Origin: Christiangramia crocea | GTDB lineage: Bacteria; Bacteroidota; Bacteroidia; Flavobacteriales; Flavobacteriaceae | Assembly: GCF_022410465.1 (NCBI RefSeq) | Contig: NZ_JAJSON010000013.1 | Location: forward strand, 37,390 to 101,389 | Reading direction: 5' to 3' | Length of the DNA: 64,000 nt | Shown: positions 1 to 9,577 of the stretch, piece by piece | How positions within the stretch are numbered: the first letter of the stretch is position 1 | Layout of the letters: every line of letters begins with the position of its first letter | Position numbers and translations under genes: made by a program | Notes under the pieces: generated by a model | Database searches by the model: none | Seen by the model: the letters and a program-made list of their open reading frames with translations, nothing else | Told to the model about the DNA's origin: nothing

Positions 1-120
1 GAAATAAGGAAAGTCTGCCCAAAACTGGATAGAAAAGTAAGCACCCAGCCAAAACCTACTTCCTTTCTGTTATTTCTGAAAAAATTAAATAGTCCGGTCA
101 AATTATTTTTTTAATCCTGA

Positions 121-164
121 AAAATGAAAAAGAGACCTCAACCAAATCAAGGCTGTGGTCTCTT
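121..164 (-). terminator. Rho-independent terminator
   Basis: Perfect 8-bp inverted repeat AAGAGACC/GGTCTCTT (130-137 and 157-164) with a 19-base loop. On the minus strand it is followed by a T-rich run. It lies about 55 bases beyond the stop codon of the S41 peptidase gene, so it most likely ends that transcript. Confidence 0.65.
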
Positions 165-217
165 CAACTTTTAAACCTCAAAGATATAAAAACTAAATCT
201 GCCTTTATCTTTCAGCT

Positions 218-1594
218 TTATAAGGATCTGTTATCTGAAAAGTATTTTAAGGCTTCCATCAAAACCGGGTCTTTATCATTGATAAAATCCTCAAGTTTTT
301 TCCGGACCAGGATATCCGGCTGTATGCCGTAACCCACAAATTCGCGGCCATCAGGATAAGTATCTTTCTTAGTACAAACCCTTGCAGCAGCTCCTTTTGG
401 CAATTCAAATACGTATGGCTGACCCGTACTGCCATAACTTGGCTCACCAATAGTAATCATATGCTCCTGATTTTCCACGAAGATCAGAAAATCCTCTGCT
501 GCTGATGCAGTATTATGCCCGAATAGAATGACGGTGGGGATAACATAGATCTGTTCAGGTCTTTCGATCTTCCATGGCTCATTATCAAAATCATGGATTA
601 ACAGATCTTTAGCTGCAAGATAGGTGTCCCTGGCTCCCGGATTTCCAATAGTATCCTTTTCCTGAGTCCATCGCCCCCAGGCTTTATATGTTGCAAGATG
701 TTTTCTGGTTGAAGATTGCGAACCGTATAAAACAGTATCCTTCACAAAATATTTGAGAATATCAACCCCAATATTCGTATTCCCTCCACCATTATTGCGG
801 AGATCAATGACTATACTCTTTGCTTTAGCTATTTCGGGAAGTTTCTCCTCGAACATTTTAATTATAGCTTCATCACCAAAGGAATTCAGCGCCAGGTATG
901 CCGTGGTTTTGTTAAGCCATTTGAATTCCAGTAATTCCCTGCTGCCTCTTTCCGGCTTCATCTTTTCCTCTACAGCTTTTGACCTGGTTAAAACCAGATT
1001 CCTGATTTGGTCCTTTGGAGTACGGTATTCTATCTCTACTGAAGTACCAATAGCACCCTTAAGCATTCTGGACACGCCAAAATCCCGGAGGATGTGTTCT
1101 GCAGAAGTAGATATATAAGGTTTTACATTCTGATCTATATACTTACTTGCTTCAATTCCATCCACCTTCAGGATCTCACTTCCCACAGGGAGCTCCTCAC
1201 TTTTAGATTCATTTACAGCAGAAACGATGGCTTTTCCGTCAATATTGGTCAGGTATATCCTGTAATCCCCAAAATCGGTTTCTGTCAACTGGTTTCGCAC
1301 AGCTTCGGGCATATAGATATCGGTATGACCATCCTTAAGCTTTGCAGAGAATTTCTCCAGTAAACGGTAATATTCATAGTCGTTTGGCGTCTGTTGCACC
1401 TCATCGATGAGCTGAATATAATAATCATCCCAGGCTTCTCTATCTACTTTATCCAGATAGACAAAATTATAGTTCACCTCCTGCCAGAACCTTGATAGGC
1501 CGTAAACCTTTTCAGCATTGGTAAGCTCACTTGGCATTTGTGACCACACAAAATTGCCAAAAAGAAAAATCGAAAGAAGTAATTTGTATCTCAT
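218..1594 (-). CDS. Secreted S41-family serine peptidase
   Basis: A 458-residue protein with an N-terminal signal peptide (about 1-18, ending WSQ). The S41 peptidase core is recognisable: DGHTD near residue 88, a PDZ-like stretch around 110-205, IDLRNNGGG at 263-271, and NTASAAEDF with the likely nucleophile Ser364. GEPSYG follows at about 383. The DGHT histidine, the serine and the GE glutamate resemble the tricorn/IRBP-like S41 subfamily rather than the Ser-Lys C-terminal processing proteases. It probably cleaves peptides in the periplasm or at the cell surface; the substrate is unknown. It is followed by its own terminator. A second S41 peptidase lies at 50114-51490 and shares this architecture. 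Confidence 0.9.
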   Translation of the reverse strand: MRYKLLLSIFLFGNFVWSQMPSELTNAEKVYGLSRFWQEVNYNFVYLDKVDREAWDDYYIQLIDEVQQTPNDYEYYRLLEKFSAKLKDGHTDIYMPEAVRNQLTETDFGDYRIYLTNIDGKAIVSAVNESKSEELPVGSEILKVDGIEASKYIDQNVKPYISTSAEHILRDFGVSRMLKGAIGTSVEIEYRTPKDQIRNLVLTRSKAVEEKMKPERGSRELLEFKWLNKTTAYLALNSFGDEAIIKMFEEKLPEIAKAKSIVIDLRNNGGGNTNIGVDILKYFVKDTVLYGSQSSTRKHLATYKAWGRWTQEKDTIGNPGARDTYLAAKDLLIHDFDNEPWKIERPEQIYVIPTVILFGHNTASAAEDFLIFVENQEHMITIGEPSYGSTGQPYVFELPKGAAARVCTKKDTYPDGREFVGYGIQPDILVRKKLEDFINDKDPVLMEALKYFSDNRSL

Positions 1595-1643
1595 GATGGC
1601 TGTTTTTTGAATAGACTTCCATCACGGAAATTTGTTACAGCGG

Positions 1644-2279
1644 TTAAATACTTTTGCGAGCTATAATTACCAGATCCTTCACACCCACTTTATTTAAGGG
1701 GTTTTCTAAAGTGAAAGTTTTAAGAATTCTGAAACCTTGCTTTTCCAGATTTCTTAGAATATAATCTGACTCATGATAATTTATATAAAGTTTTTCCTCT
1801 CCGGAAGAGGAACCTTCGTATCCCGATTTGCTATGTTCTGCTTCCATAGTACTTATGTAAACCACTCCGCCCTGATTAAGCAGCGCTGACATATCTCCAA
1901 GGAGTTTCAAGGTTTCTTTCTGATTTAAATACGGAAGGCAGAATCCGCATACTATTCCGTCAAAAGTCTGCTGCAACTGGTCTATATCCCGGCAGTCCAT
2001 AGTGCAGAATTCTGCTTTTGGGTTATTCTGCTTTGCGAGATCGATCATTTTAGAGGCGAGATCTATTCCCAGAACTTTAAAATCGGGGCGTAGAGAAAGC
2101 AGATATTTTGTAAGGTTCCCCGGGCCACAGCCAATTTCCAAAATTTCAGTTTGCTTACTAATCAGGTTTTCACAAAACAGATCCAGGGAACCATGATAAA
2201 GGCTTACATCCATATATTTATCCTGGTAGCCTTCAGCATATTTATTGAATATATCCCTTGTATTCTCTGTTTCTTTCAT
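1644..2279 (-). CDS. Class I SAM-dependent methyltransferase
   Basis: Cytosolic methyltransferase of about 211 residues. The SAM-binding motif I reads ILEIGCGPGN, followed by an acidic loop (VLGIDLA) and a motif with CTMDCRD, typical of Methyltransf_11/25 enzymes. The acceptor cannot be told from sequence. The frame is open 23 codons further upstream (to 2348), but that extension is hydrophobic and overlaps the terminator of the neighbouring fasciclin gene. I therefore prefer the ATG at 2279, which begins MKETENTRDIF, the usual N-terminus of this family. Confidence 0.85.
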   Translation of the reverse strand: MKETENTRDIFNKYAEGYQDKYMDVSLYHGSLDLFCENLISKQTEILEIGCGPGNLTKYLLSLRPDFKVLGIDLASKMIDLAKQNNPKAEFCTMDCRDIDQLQQTFDGIVCGFCLPYLNQKETLKLLGDMSALLNQGGVVYISTMEAEHSKSGYEGSSSGEEKLYINYHESDYILRNLEKQGFRILKTFTLENPLNKVGVKDLVIIARKSI

Positions 2280-2350
2280 ATTAAGGTGGTACCGGCTAAA
2301 TTGAAGTAAAAAGATATTGAATATAAGTTTCAAATTTTGAAAAACCATAT

Positions 2351-2378
2351 AAAAAAAGACTATCCGCGATGGATAGCC
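2351..2378 (-). terminator. Rho-independent terminator of the fasciclin gene
   Basis: On the minus strand GGCTATCC pairs with GGATAGTC (one G-T wobble) across a 5-base loop and is followed by seven T. It sits about 35 bases after the fasciclin stop codon and just before the methyltransferase gene, so the two genes are probably separate transcripts. Confidence 0.75.
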
Positions 2379-2412
2379 TTTTCATGAAAATAAATGAAAA
2401 CAATAGAGGATA

Positions 2413-3051
2413 TTAATTTATAGGCAACAGCACTGTGTCAATAACATGAATTATTCCATTAGAAGCTGAAACATCGGCCGCAATGATTTGGGCTGTACTA
2501 CCTATGGCTATGATCTCGGCATCTGTATTAACCTGAAATTTCTCTCCGAGAAGGGTATTTATATTCTTATAGTTTTTGGGCGGCACCACGCTGTTTGCCG
2601 CTCTTCTACCATCGGTTACATGGTATAAAAGCACATCCAGTACGAGTTCGGCAGGAAGGTCTGTGATCTCATCCACGACTGCCTCCTCGGTACTAAGTGC
2701 AGCATACAGATCTTCAAATGCTTCATCTGAAGGCGCAAAAACGGTGTACTGGTCATCATCACTGCTAAAAAGATCCACGAGACCTGTACCAAGTTCGGAG
2801 TCTACATAAACCAGCGCCGAAACCAATTCGTCAAATCCACCCTGCTGAGCGATCACAGCAATAGGGTCATCTCCTTTTTTAGGCGCAGGACTTTTACCAT
2901 TAGCATTTATACCGGTATACAGGTCCATTACCTCATAGATAGCCAGATCAGAACCATTGGGCTCTGTAGGTGAAGGGTCATCCTTTTCACAGGCCGTAAA
3001 AAGTACAGCAGAAAAGATCAATAAAACAGAGTTTAAAATAAATTTCTTCAT
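2413..3051 (-). CDS. Fasciclin (FAS1) domain lipoprotein
   Basis: A 212-residue lipoprotein. The signal peptide ends in the lipobox FTAC with Cys21, followed by an acidic, Pro/Ser-containing linker to about residue 60. One FAS1 domain fills the rest, with the conserved blocks TVFAPSDEAF (about 108), a central YHVTDG block (about 143) and the C-terminal NGIIHVIDTVLLP. FAS1 domains mediate adhesion or protein contacts at the cell surface. The gene is monocistronic: a strong terminator follows and about 240 bases without a gene precede it. Lipid anchoring to the outer membrane is inferred. Confidence 0.9.
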   Translation of the reverse strand: MKKFILNSVLLIFSAVLFTACEKDDPSPTEPNGSDLAIYEVMDLYTGINANGKSPAPKKGDDPIAVIAQQGGFDELVSALVYVDSELGTGLVDLFSSDDDQYTVFAPSDEAFEDLYAALSTEEAVVDEITDLPAELVLDVLLYHVTDGRRAANSVVPPKNYKNINTLLGEKFQVNTDAEIIAIGSTAQIIAADVSASNGIIHVIDTVLLPIN

Positions 3052-3293
3052 AACAATTTTATTTTCAATTAGTTAATTTCCATAAAGATATAACTTTTAA
3101 TTATTTTGTTTAATCTTTTAACTTATTTTTTAAACAAAACAAGATAGCAGAGATACCTAAGCTGTGCAGGTTCTGCTATAGGCTTGATTAAAAATGGAAA
3201 CTTACCTGAAACGAAGAAGATAAATGAAAGAGCTAATCAGGTTTATCGAATAATACCTGTTAACCGGGACATAGGACGGTTTACTTCTACCTG

Positions 3294-4250
3294 CTATAGT
3301 TTAAACTCATCATAGATGCGGGCGACATTAAAACCTTTCTCAAGTATTCGCGAATATTGCCTGCTGTTTTCATCTAATGCAGGGTTAGTATGATTCATAT
3401 GTATAAAATATATTTTCTCTTTTTCTTCTTCAGGCAGGTCTTCGAACAGCGACATGCTCTCAATAATGAAAGGATGGGGAATCTCCGAAATATCCCTGTT
3501 ATTAATTTCGGCAGCATCGTAAAAGGTCGCATCGAGGAATGCATAATCTGCTTTCCCAATCTCAGCCTTAATATCCCTCTCCCATTTATGCCATTTATCG
3601 ATATCGGGAATAAACAAGGCGGTTTTGTTCGGTCCGATGATCCTGTAACCTACAGTTTCAGAATATTCATCGCGGTGAGGAACCTTTAGCGGTATCACCT
3701 TCAAATCTGAAGAAAGACTTATTTCCTCGTCATTACGTATGGGAGAAATCCTGATATTCCCATTTGATACTAACTGACTCCAGGGCCCGTTACTTTTAAG
3801 AAAGCTTTTCATTTTCGGCATGGCGAAAACATTTACTTGTTTTGCTCCCATAGCTTCCTTCCCCAAATACATAAGCCCCGTATAATGGCCAATATGAGCA
3901 TGAGTAAGGAAGATCCCATCCGGAACTTCCTGTTGAGAAGAAGTGCTCATCTGTGCCAGTGCTTTCATTTGGATGGTAATATCAGGTGTTGCCTCAAAAA
4001 GATATTTAGTATCATTCGAAGCATCCACAATTCCAAGGGAGACCACCTTCCTGTTCTTATCTGGCTCTTCAAAAAGACCGGTACAACAGCTTTTCTTACA
4101 CCCAATATGAGGTGAACCTCCATCCTGTACAGTCCCAAGTATCACCAGAAATATTTCCGATCTAGCTACATTATCCTGTGCATTCATATCCTGCCTATGT
4201 ATTATAAGCGATATAAAGGCTATAAAAAATGCCAGTTTTAATTTCTTCAT
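3294..4250 (-). CDS. Exported PqqB-like metallo-beta-lactamase-fold hydrolase
   Basis: About 318 residues from the preferred ATG at 4250, which opens a signal peptide (MKKLKLAFFIAF). The open frame extends 36 codons upstream, but that extension does not look like a signal or domain. The mature part begins with LGTVQDGG and a Cys cluster (HIGCKKSCC), as in the PqqB family, and carries the metal motif HAHIGH. The late part (VGYRI, FIPDIDKW) also fits PqqB-like proteins. PqqB belongs to pyrroloquinoline quinone biosynthesis, but no other pqq gene is present and cytosolic PqqB has no signal peptide. This is better called a periplasmic hydrolase of unknown substrate. Confidence 0.8.
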   Translation of the reverse strand: MKKLKLAFFIAFISLIIHRQDMNAQDNVARSEIFLVILGTVQDGGSPHIGCKKSCCTGLFEEPDKNRKVVSLGIVDASNDTKYLFEATPDITIQMKALAQMSTSSQQEVPDGIFLTHAHIGHYTGLMYLGKEAMGAKQVNVFAMPKMKSFLKSNGPWSQLVSNGNIRISPIRNDEEISLSSDLKVIPLKVPHRDEYSETVGYRIIGPNKTALFIPDIDKWHKWERDIKAEIGKADYAFLDATFYDAAEINNRDISEIPHPFIIESMSLFEDLPEEEKEKIYFIHMNHTNPALDENSRQYSRILEKGFNVARIYDEFKL

Positions 4251-4421
4251 TAGTAAGAAAGCCAATTTTGATTTTTTCGAAGATAGAGAAAAGCAACCAG
4301 GAACACCAGAGCCATTTTTATATAAATTATTAAAACGTCTGAAAGAAAAATTCAGCAATAAGAATCTCCTAAAATCAATTGATTTTTACAAAAATAGAAG
4401 GTAGCTTTTACGTAAAATCAA

Positions 4422-4613
4422 TCAATCGGACTCTACGGTAATTTCTTTTCTTTTTGACCTCACATGCAGTTTTCCGGTAATGGTCCAGCCCGTGCCAAGA
4501 CCGATCAGCATTCCCGAAACAATGTAAGCACCTGATTCGTTAGAAAAATAGCCTGTAAGAAATCCTACTATAATTACTCCTAAACCGATAATGCGAACTT
4601 TATTCATGTTCAA
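4422..4613 (-). CDS. Small two-helix membrane protein
   Basis: A 63-residue protein with two hydrophobic segments (about 7-22 and 28-46) joined by a short polar turn, and a basic then acidic tail. It matches no family I can name. Small size, a plausible ATG and a codon pattern like its neighbours support a real gene. It stands alone between the PqqB-like gene and a 302-base non-coding stretch. Function unknown. Confidence 0.6.
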   Translation of the reverse strand: MNMNKVRIIGLGVIIVGFLTGYFSNESGAYIVSGMLIGLGTGWTITGKLHVRSKRKEITVESD

Positions 4614-4915
4614 AACATTTTGGAGTCTCAGCTTTCTGAAGCTGCGGAGTAGGGAACGCGATTAGTCGGCTAAGACTTGGATTTGGTATGTAAACTTAAA
4701 GATTTTTTTCTATTATCTAAGGTGTTTTTAAGACTAATATTCCTATAATTTCGTCTATCCCAAAAAGTTTAAAACAGCCCGACAAATCCGGGATCGCTTT
4801 CCGTTTTACTTTTATAATAACTTTTATTTCATCGTTTAATTAGAATTATTCCGCCTATATGAAAAAAGACAGGAATATCCGGAAGCAGGCTACGACCAAA
4901 ATATTTTTCAAACGC
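4614..4915. other. Intergenic region, no gene seen
   Basis: This 302-base stretch separates the BNR-repeat protein gene from the small membrane protein gene. It is AT-rich towards the right and contains only short self-complementary pieces (for example CCCG/CGGG near 4780-4795). It should hold the 3' end of the BNR transcript and the promoter of the small gene, but I cannot place either with confidence. Confidence 0.5.
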
Positions 4916-7900
4916 CTATTTCCCTTCCATAATCAATGCCGGTAATTTCAAATCTTCATAAGCCTTGTTATAAGCTTCCATCTCTTCATTAATGATATTA
5001 TCTCTTTCATTTTTATAAACCATCCAATCTTTTTTCAGGTCCTCGAATCGCGCTTTACTTCCTTCGGTTAATTCGGGATAGGGCCCTTGTATAAAGCCTC
5101 TTAAAAATAAAAGTTCTGCATTTAGCTTATTATTGAAATTTATAACATCCTGGAACGTCTTCTGCTTCGCCTGAATAAGATTTTCTTCCCACGAAGTAAT
5201 ACGCTGGTTCAGTTCTTCGCCTTTTTCCAGCAGAGCTTTAGCATCTTCCCGGTCCTTTAACAGGCCTCTGTAATTATCCAGCTGGGATTTCACTGAACGC
5301 AACTTGTTTACAGACTCATGCATTTCTGTAAGTATAGCCTCGATCCCTGAAAGCATTTCCTGTTGTGCTGTATAATCTGATGCAGAAGCATCCATGTTTG
5401 GATCTGGAAGGATGGTCACTCGGGTTTCCTTGATTTTATCCTCCAGGCTAAGACGCAAAGTATAAGTACCAGGTCCCACGTGTGAGCCATCGAGACTGCC
5501 AAAAGCAAATACCTTATTAACTGCCGGCAGGGCCTCTTTTCCAAAATCCCAGGCAATTCTGTTATAGCCCTTTTTAGCAGGAAGCACCAGTGGTTTGGAT
5601 GGTCCTCCGGGCCAGCTGGAAAAATCTTCCGATGCTATACTGCTTAGGGACCGGATTAATTTATCCCCCTGCAATATCTCCAGTTTAAGCGGAATAGAAT
5701 CTGCAGGCTTTTCAGCCAGATAATAATCCACAATTACGCCCATGGGAGGGTTCTTGCCCATATCGGGATCAGAAGAATTTCCTCCAAAGAACAAATAGGT
5801 ATCCTTAGGCTTAAAAATGGCCATCTCTTCTTCCGGCTGAACCTTATTCTGAATAGGTGCAAGATCATCAAGAATCCAGAACGAACGTCCCGCTGTTGCC
5901 GCCACCAGGTCGTTATCATGTATATATAGATCATTTACAGGCACTACAGGTAAATTAAGCTGAAATGGGACCCATTCCTTTCCATCGTTCCATGAGACGT
6001 ACATCCCGGTTTCTGTACCGGCATATAACAGGCCTTTCTTTTTCTTATCTTCCCTTACCACTCGAACAAATGTATGATCACCGTTAATCCCATCTACAAT
6101 AGAAGACCAGCTCTTACCGTAATTTGAGGTTTTAAATATGTACGGTTTCAGGTCCATGGATTTATATCTCATTACCACCGCGTAAGCGGTAGAAGGATCA
6201 TGAGGAGATACCTCAATGCTATTAACTATTCCTGGCTGAAGGTTTTTAGGGGTGATATTTTCCCAGCTATCCCCTCCATCTTTTGTAATATGGATTAACC
6301 CGTCATCTGTTCCTGCATAAAGGATTCCTTCTTCATGTGGGGATTCCACCAAATAGGTAATCGTATTATAATTTTCTCCCCCGGCAGCTTCATTTGTGAA
6401 CGGGCCTCCTCCCGGCCCTTGTTTATCCTTTTCATCCCTGGTAAGATCGGGACTTACAATTTCCCAGCTAATGCCTCCGTCTGTAGTTTTGAAAACCCTG
6501 TTCCCTGCATGATAAATCGTATTCCTATCATGCGGTGAAGAAATAATGGGTGCATTCCAGTTATGACGGTATTTTGCATTTTTTGGTTCCTTGCTTAAGC
6601 CTAGTTCCGGATACTGATTGATCGGTTTACTCATATGGGTTTCCTTCATCCATTTTTCAATGATGCCCTGATAACAACCTCCATAAACATGAGACGGATC
6701 ATCGGGATCAAAGGCCAGAAATGCACTTTCACAACCTGCAACCGAATACCAGTCTTTCCAGTCTATACCTCCATTCCTGGTGCGGCTGGCGATGGCAATA
6801 GCCGAGTTGTCCTGTTGACCGCCATATACATTATAAGGAACCTGGTTATCTGTGATCACTCTGTAAAATTGCGCAGTAGGCTGATTTTTCTGTGTGCTCC
6901 AGCTCTCGCCTCCATCATTGGAAATATTTGCTCCCCCATCATTAGCATTGATCAAGATCTTATTATTTTCAGGATGTATCCATAAATCGTGATTATCGCC
7001 ATGGGGTGTTGGGACGTTGGAAAAACTTTTTCCGCCATCTATAGATTTCATTACCGGAGCATTTAAAACGTATACGATATTTTCGTTTTGAGGATCGGCG
7101 AAAATCTCCATATAATACCAGGCCCTTGCGATATTTACCCTTTCGTTGTTCACCTGTTTCCATTTCTCTCCTGCATCATCACTTCGGTAAACCCCTCCTT
7201 TTTCACCTTCCGCTTCTATTACGGCATAAACTCTTTCAGGATTTGCACGGGACACAGATATCCCAGCCTTTCCAAATTCTTCAGGCAGGCCCTCTTCCAG
7301 TCTCTTCCAGGTATCTCCACCATCTACCGACTTATACAAGCCTGAATTCTCACCCCCAGAAACCATTTTCCACGGATATCGTCTATGATCCCACATAGCA
7401 GCATACAGAATACGCGGATTCGTCATATCCATAGATAGTCCGGAAGCTCCTGTATTTTCATCCACGTAAAGAACTTTCTTCCAGGTTTTACCTCCATCGA
7501 CCGACTTAAAAATCCCTCTTTCTGCAGAAGGCCCATACTGGGCACCCTGGGCCGAAACGAAAACCGTTTCAGGATCATCTGGATGGACAATAACATCGGA
7601 TATGTGTCTTGTGAACTCCAGACCTATATGCTCCCAGGTTTTTCCCGCATCGGTAGATTTATACATCCCCTCACCCATCGAGGTCATTACTCCTCTGGCG
7701 GCATGTTCTCCAGTACCAGCATAAATGATATTCGGGTCACTTTCCGACAGGCCTATAGCTCCAATAGTTCCGGTATTAAAAAAACCATCTGAAATATTTT
7801 TCCATGATTTACCGTCATTGGTAGTCTTGAATATACCTCCCCCGGTTCCGCCCATATAATAGGTTCCCGGCTGCCCCACAACTCCTGTGGCGGCAACACT

Positions 7901-8050
7901 CCTCCCTCCACGGAACGGACCAATATTTCTCCAGGCAAGATCGTTGTACTCATCATCTGGTTCCGGATTGTCAGTATTATTCTTTTGTTGAGCAATTAGA
8001 GATACACCGGCAAAAAAAATTGCCAGGACGGAAGTATAAAATAATTTCAT
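4916..8050 (-). CDS. Exported BNR/Asp-box beta-propeller protein (sortilin/VPS10-like)
   Basis: A 1044-residue protein with a signal peptide (about 1-20). Many Asp-box repeats of the form S-x-D-G-G-x-T-W recur through residues about 65-700 (for example TNDGKSW, STDAGKTW, SVDGGKTW, TKDGGDSW), giving one or two large beta-propellers. A beta-sandwich-like part and a charged alpha-helical C-terminus (about 880-1044) follow. Proteins of this build are annotated as glycosyl hydrolases or VPS10-domain proteins; they are common in Bacteroidota and few have known functions. No catalytic sialidase residues are obvious, so I do not call an enzyme activity. Probably periplasmic or secreted. Confidence 0.85.
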   Translation of the reverse strand: MKLFYTSVLAIFFAGVSLIAQQKNNTDNPEPDDEYNDLAWRNIGPFRGGRSVAATGVVGQPGTYYMGGTGGGIFKTTNDGKSWKNISDGFFNTGTIGAIGLSESDPNIIYAGTGEHAARGVMTSMGEGMYKSTDAGKTWEHIGLEFTRHISDVIVHPDDPETVFVSAQGAQYGPSAERGIFKSVDGGKTWKKVLYVDENTGASGLSMDMTNPRILYAAMWDHRRYPWKMVSGGENSGLYKSVDGGDTWKRLEEGLPEEFGKAGISVSRANPERVYAVIEAEGEKGGVYRSDDAGEKWKQVNNERVNIARAWYYMEIFADPQNENIVYVLNAPVMKSIDGGKSFSNVPTPHGDNHDLWIHPENNKILINANDGGANISNDGGESWSTQKNQPTAQFYRVITDNQVPYNVYGGQQDNSAIAIASRTRNGGIDWKDWYSVAGCESAFLAFDPDDPSHVYGGCYQGIIEKWMKETHMSKPINQYPELGLSKEPKNAKYRHNWNAPIISSPHDRNTIYHAGNRVFKTTDGGISWEIVSPDLTRDEKDKQGPGGGPFTNEAAGGENYNTITYLVESPHEEGILYAGTDDGLIHITKDGGDSWENITPKNLQPGIVNSIEVSPHDPSTAYAVVMRYKSMDLKPYIFKTSNYGKSWSSIVDGINGDHTFVRVVREDKKKKGLLYAGTETGMYVSWNDGKEWVPFQLNLPVVPVNDLYIHDNDLVAATAGRSFWILDDLAPIQNKVQPEEEMAIFKPKDTYLFFGGNSSDPDMGKNPPMGVIVDYYLAEKPADSIPLKLEILQGDKLIRSLSSIASEDFSSWPGGPSKPLVLPAKKGYNRIAWDFGKEALPAVNKVFAFGSLDGSHVGPGTYTLRLSLEDKIKETRVTILPDPNMDASASDYTAQQEMLSGIEAILTEMHESVNKLRSVKSQLDNYRGLLKDREDAKALLEKGEELNQRITSWEENLIQAKQKTFQDVINFNNKLNAELLFLRGFIQGPYPELTEGSKARFEDLKKDWMVYKNERDNIINEEMEAYNKAYEDLKLPALIMEGK

Positions 8051-8118
8051 AAACTAAAATGGTTGGTTTAGAATTAATGGAATTTTTAGTTTCAGTAGTT
8101 AAGTTATAAAAATAAGCC

Positions 8119-9558
8119 TTATAAACCTGAAGAGTCTTTTTTTCTCTTAAGAATCTCCAGTAAAAGTTGAATTTGGGCTAAATGTGCCCTGTAGACCAGC
8201 ACGGCCACTCTAATCCAGAATACCCCATTTATACTGGTGGAAGACAGAAATATCCTTCCGTCTTTCTGAATGTCTTCCAGCAACTTCTTATTGAAACTAT
8301 TGGCATCACCTTTCGCAGGAATATAACGAAACATAGATACGGAAAGTTGCGGTGCCGGCCCGACTTCAAAACCTTCAATTTTCTGAATCTCCCTATGGAA
8401 ATATCTGGCCAGGTATATTTTTTCTTCCAGTGCCGCTCTGAAGGGTTTCAGCCCGAATAATTTCAAAGGCAGCCAGAGCCGCATACCCCTGAAATGTTTG
8501 GTAAGTTCAGGAGAGATATCGGCAGGGGAAATCTCCTCGTTTTCCGCACGTGTATCCTGCATATAATCGGCCAGGTAATGATGCACTTCTAAAAGGGCCT
8601 CTTTTTGCTTTATCAGCACAGCTCCTGTACCAAAAGGCAGGAAAAGGGATTTATGCGGATCCAGGATGATGGAGTCGGCTCTCTCTACTCCCACAAACTT
8701 ATCTCTCATTTGCGGCACCAGTTTAAAGAATCCCCCGTAAGCTGCATCAATATGGAACCAAAGTCCATATTTCTCCGCTATATCGGCAATGTCATTAATT
8801 GGATCTACGGCCCCGGTGTTGGTGGTTCCAACGGAAGCAATGATAAAGAATGGAATCAATCCTTTCTTCCTGTCATCTATAATTGTCTTTTCCAGCTCAT
8901 TTGCAGAAATTTTCAAATTCTCATCCATCGGCACATACCTCAAAACAGCTTCAGATAAACCCGCAATGCGAATAGCCTTTTGGATAGAATGATGAGCCTG
9001 TTCCGAAAGATAGATCACCGCTCTTTCGAAATCACGAGCCTTAAGATTTTGAGCTTCACGTGCAGTTACAATGGCAATGAGATTTGCAATAGAACCTCCT
9101 GAAGTGAGATTCCCGGCAGAATTTTCCGGGAAACCCATCAGCCTGCACATCCATCGCAATAGCATATTCTCAAGCCTCACGGCTCCGGGAGCAGCATAGA
9201 AAACACCCGCATACCTGTTGCTTACGGCTGCCATATAATCACCAAGCGCTGAAGGATAAATACCTCCGCCCGGAATATAACCCAGGTAACCACCAGAAGC
9301 CGGGTTGATCCCTACCCGGTCTATGTTGCCTTCCACAGCCTTAATAAGACTGTCAATTTCTGTGGGTTCTTCGGAAATATCAAATTTATATATGCCCTTT
9401 CCTTTTTCTTCGGAATGATAATAGGCCTTATCCTGTTCAATATTCTTTAGGAAATTAGCTGAATATTGAAGTACCTGAGCGTTCCAGTTTTCTTTTTGCT
9501 CAGGTGAAGGACTAAGAAGTCTTGAAATTTTTTCGAGTTCCTTTATTCTTTCGATCAT
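8119..9558 (-). CDS. PLP-dependent group II amino acid decarboxylase
   Basis: A 479-residue cytosolic enzyme of the aromatic-L-amino-acid decarboxylase/glutamate decarboxylase family (pyridoxal-dependent decarboxylase, group II). Visible features are the ring-stacking His in EQAHHS (about 189), the cofactor-binding HIDAAYGG with Asp271, and the Schiff-base lysine in DPHKSL (Lys303). Length is typical. The substrate (tyrosine, phenylalanine, tryptophan or another) cannot be assigned. A GNAT acetyltransferase gene lies 19 bases upstream on the same strand, so the two may be co-transcribed; an amine product might be acetylated by the neighbour (inference). Confidence 0.9.
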   Translation of the reverse strand: MIERIKELEKISRLLSPSPEQKENWNAQVLQYSANFLKNIEQDKAYYHSEEKGKGIYKFDISEEPTEIDSLIKAVEGNIDRVGINPASGGYLGYIPGGGIYPSALGDYMAAVSNRYAGVFYAAPGAVRLENMLLRWMCRLMGFPENSAGNLTSGGSIANLIAIVTAREAQNLKARDFERAVIYLSEQAHHSIQKAIRIAGLSEAVLRYVPMDENLKISANELEKTIIDDRKKGLIPFFIIASVGTTNTGAVDPINDIADIAEKYGLWFHIDAAYGGFFKLVPQMRDKFVGVERADSIILDPHKSLFLPFGTGAVLIKQKEALLEVHHYLADYMQDTRAENEEISPADISPELTKHFRGMRLWLPLKLFGLKPFRAALEEKIYLARYFHREIQKIEGFEVGPAPQLSVSMFRYIPAKGDANSFNKKLLEDIQKDGRIFLSSTSINGVFWIRVAVLVYRAHLAQIQLLLEILKRKKDSSGL

Positions 9559-9577
9559 TATTGAAATTTAATGAAGA

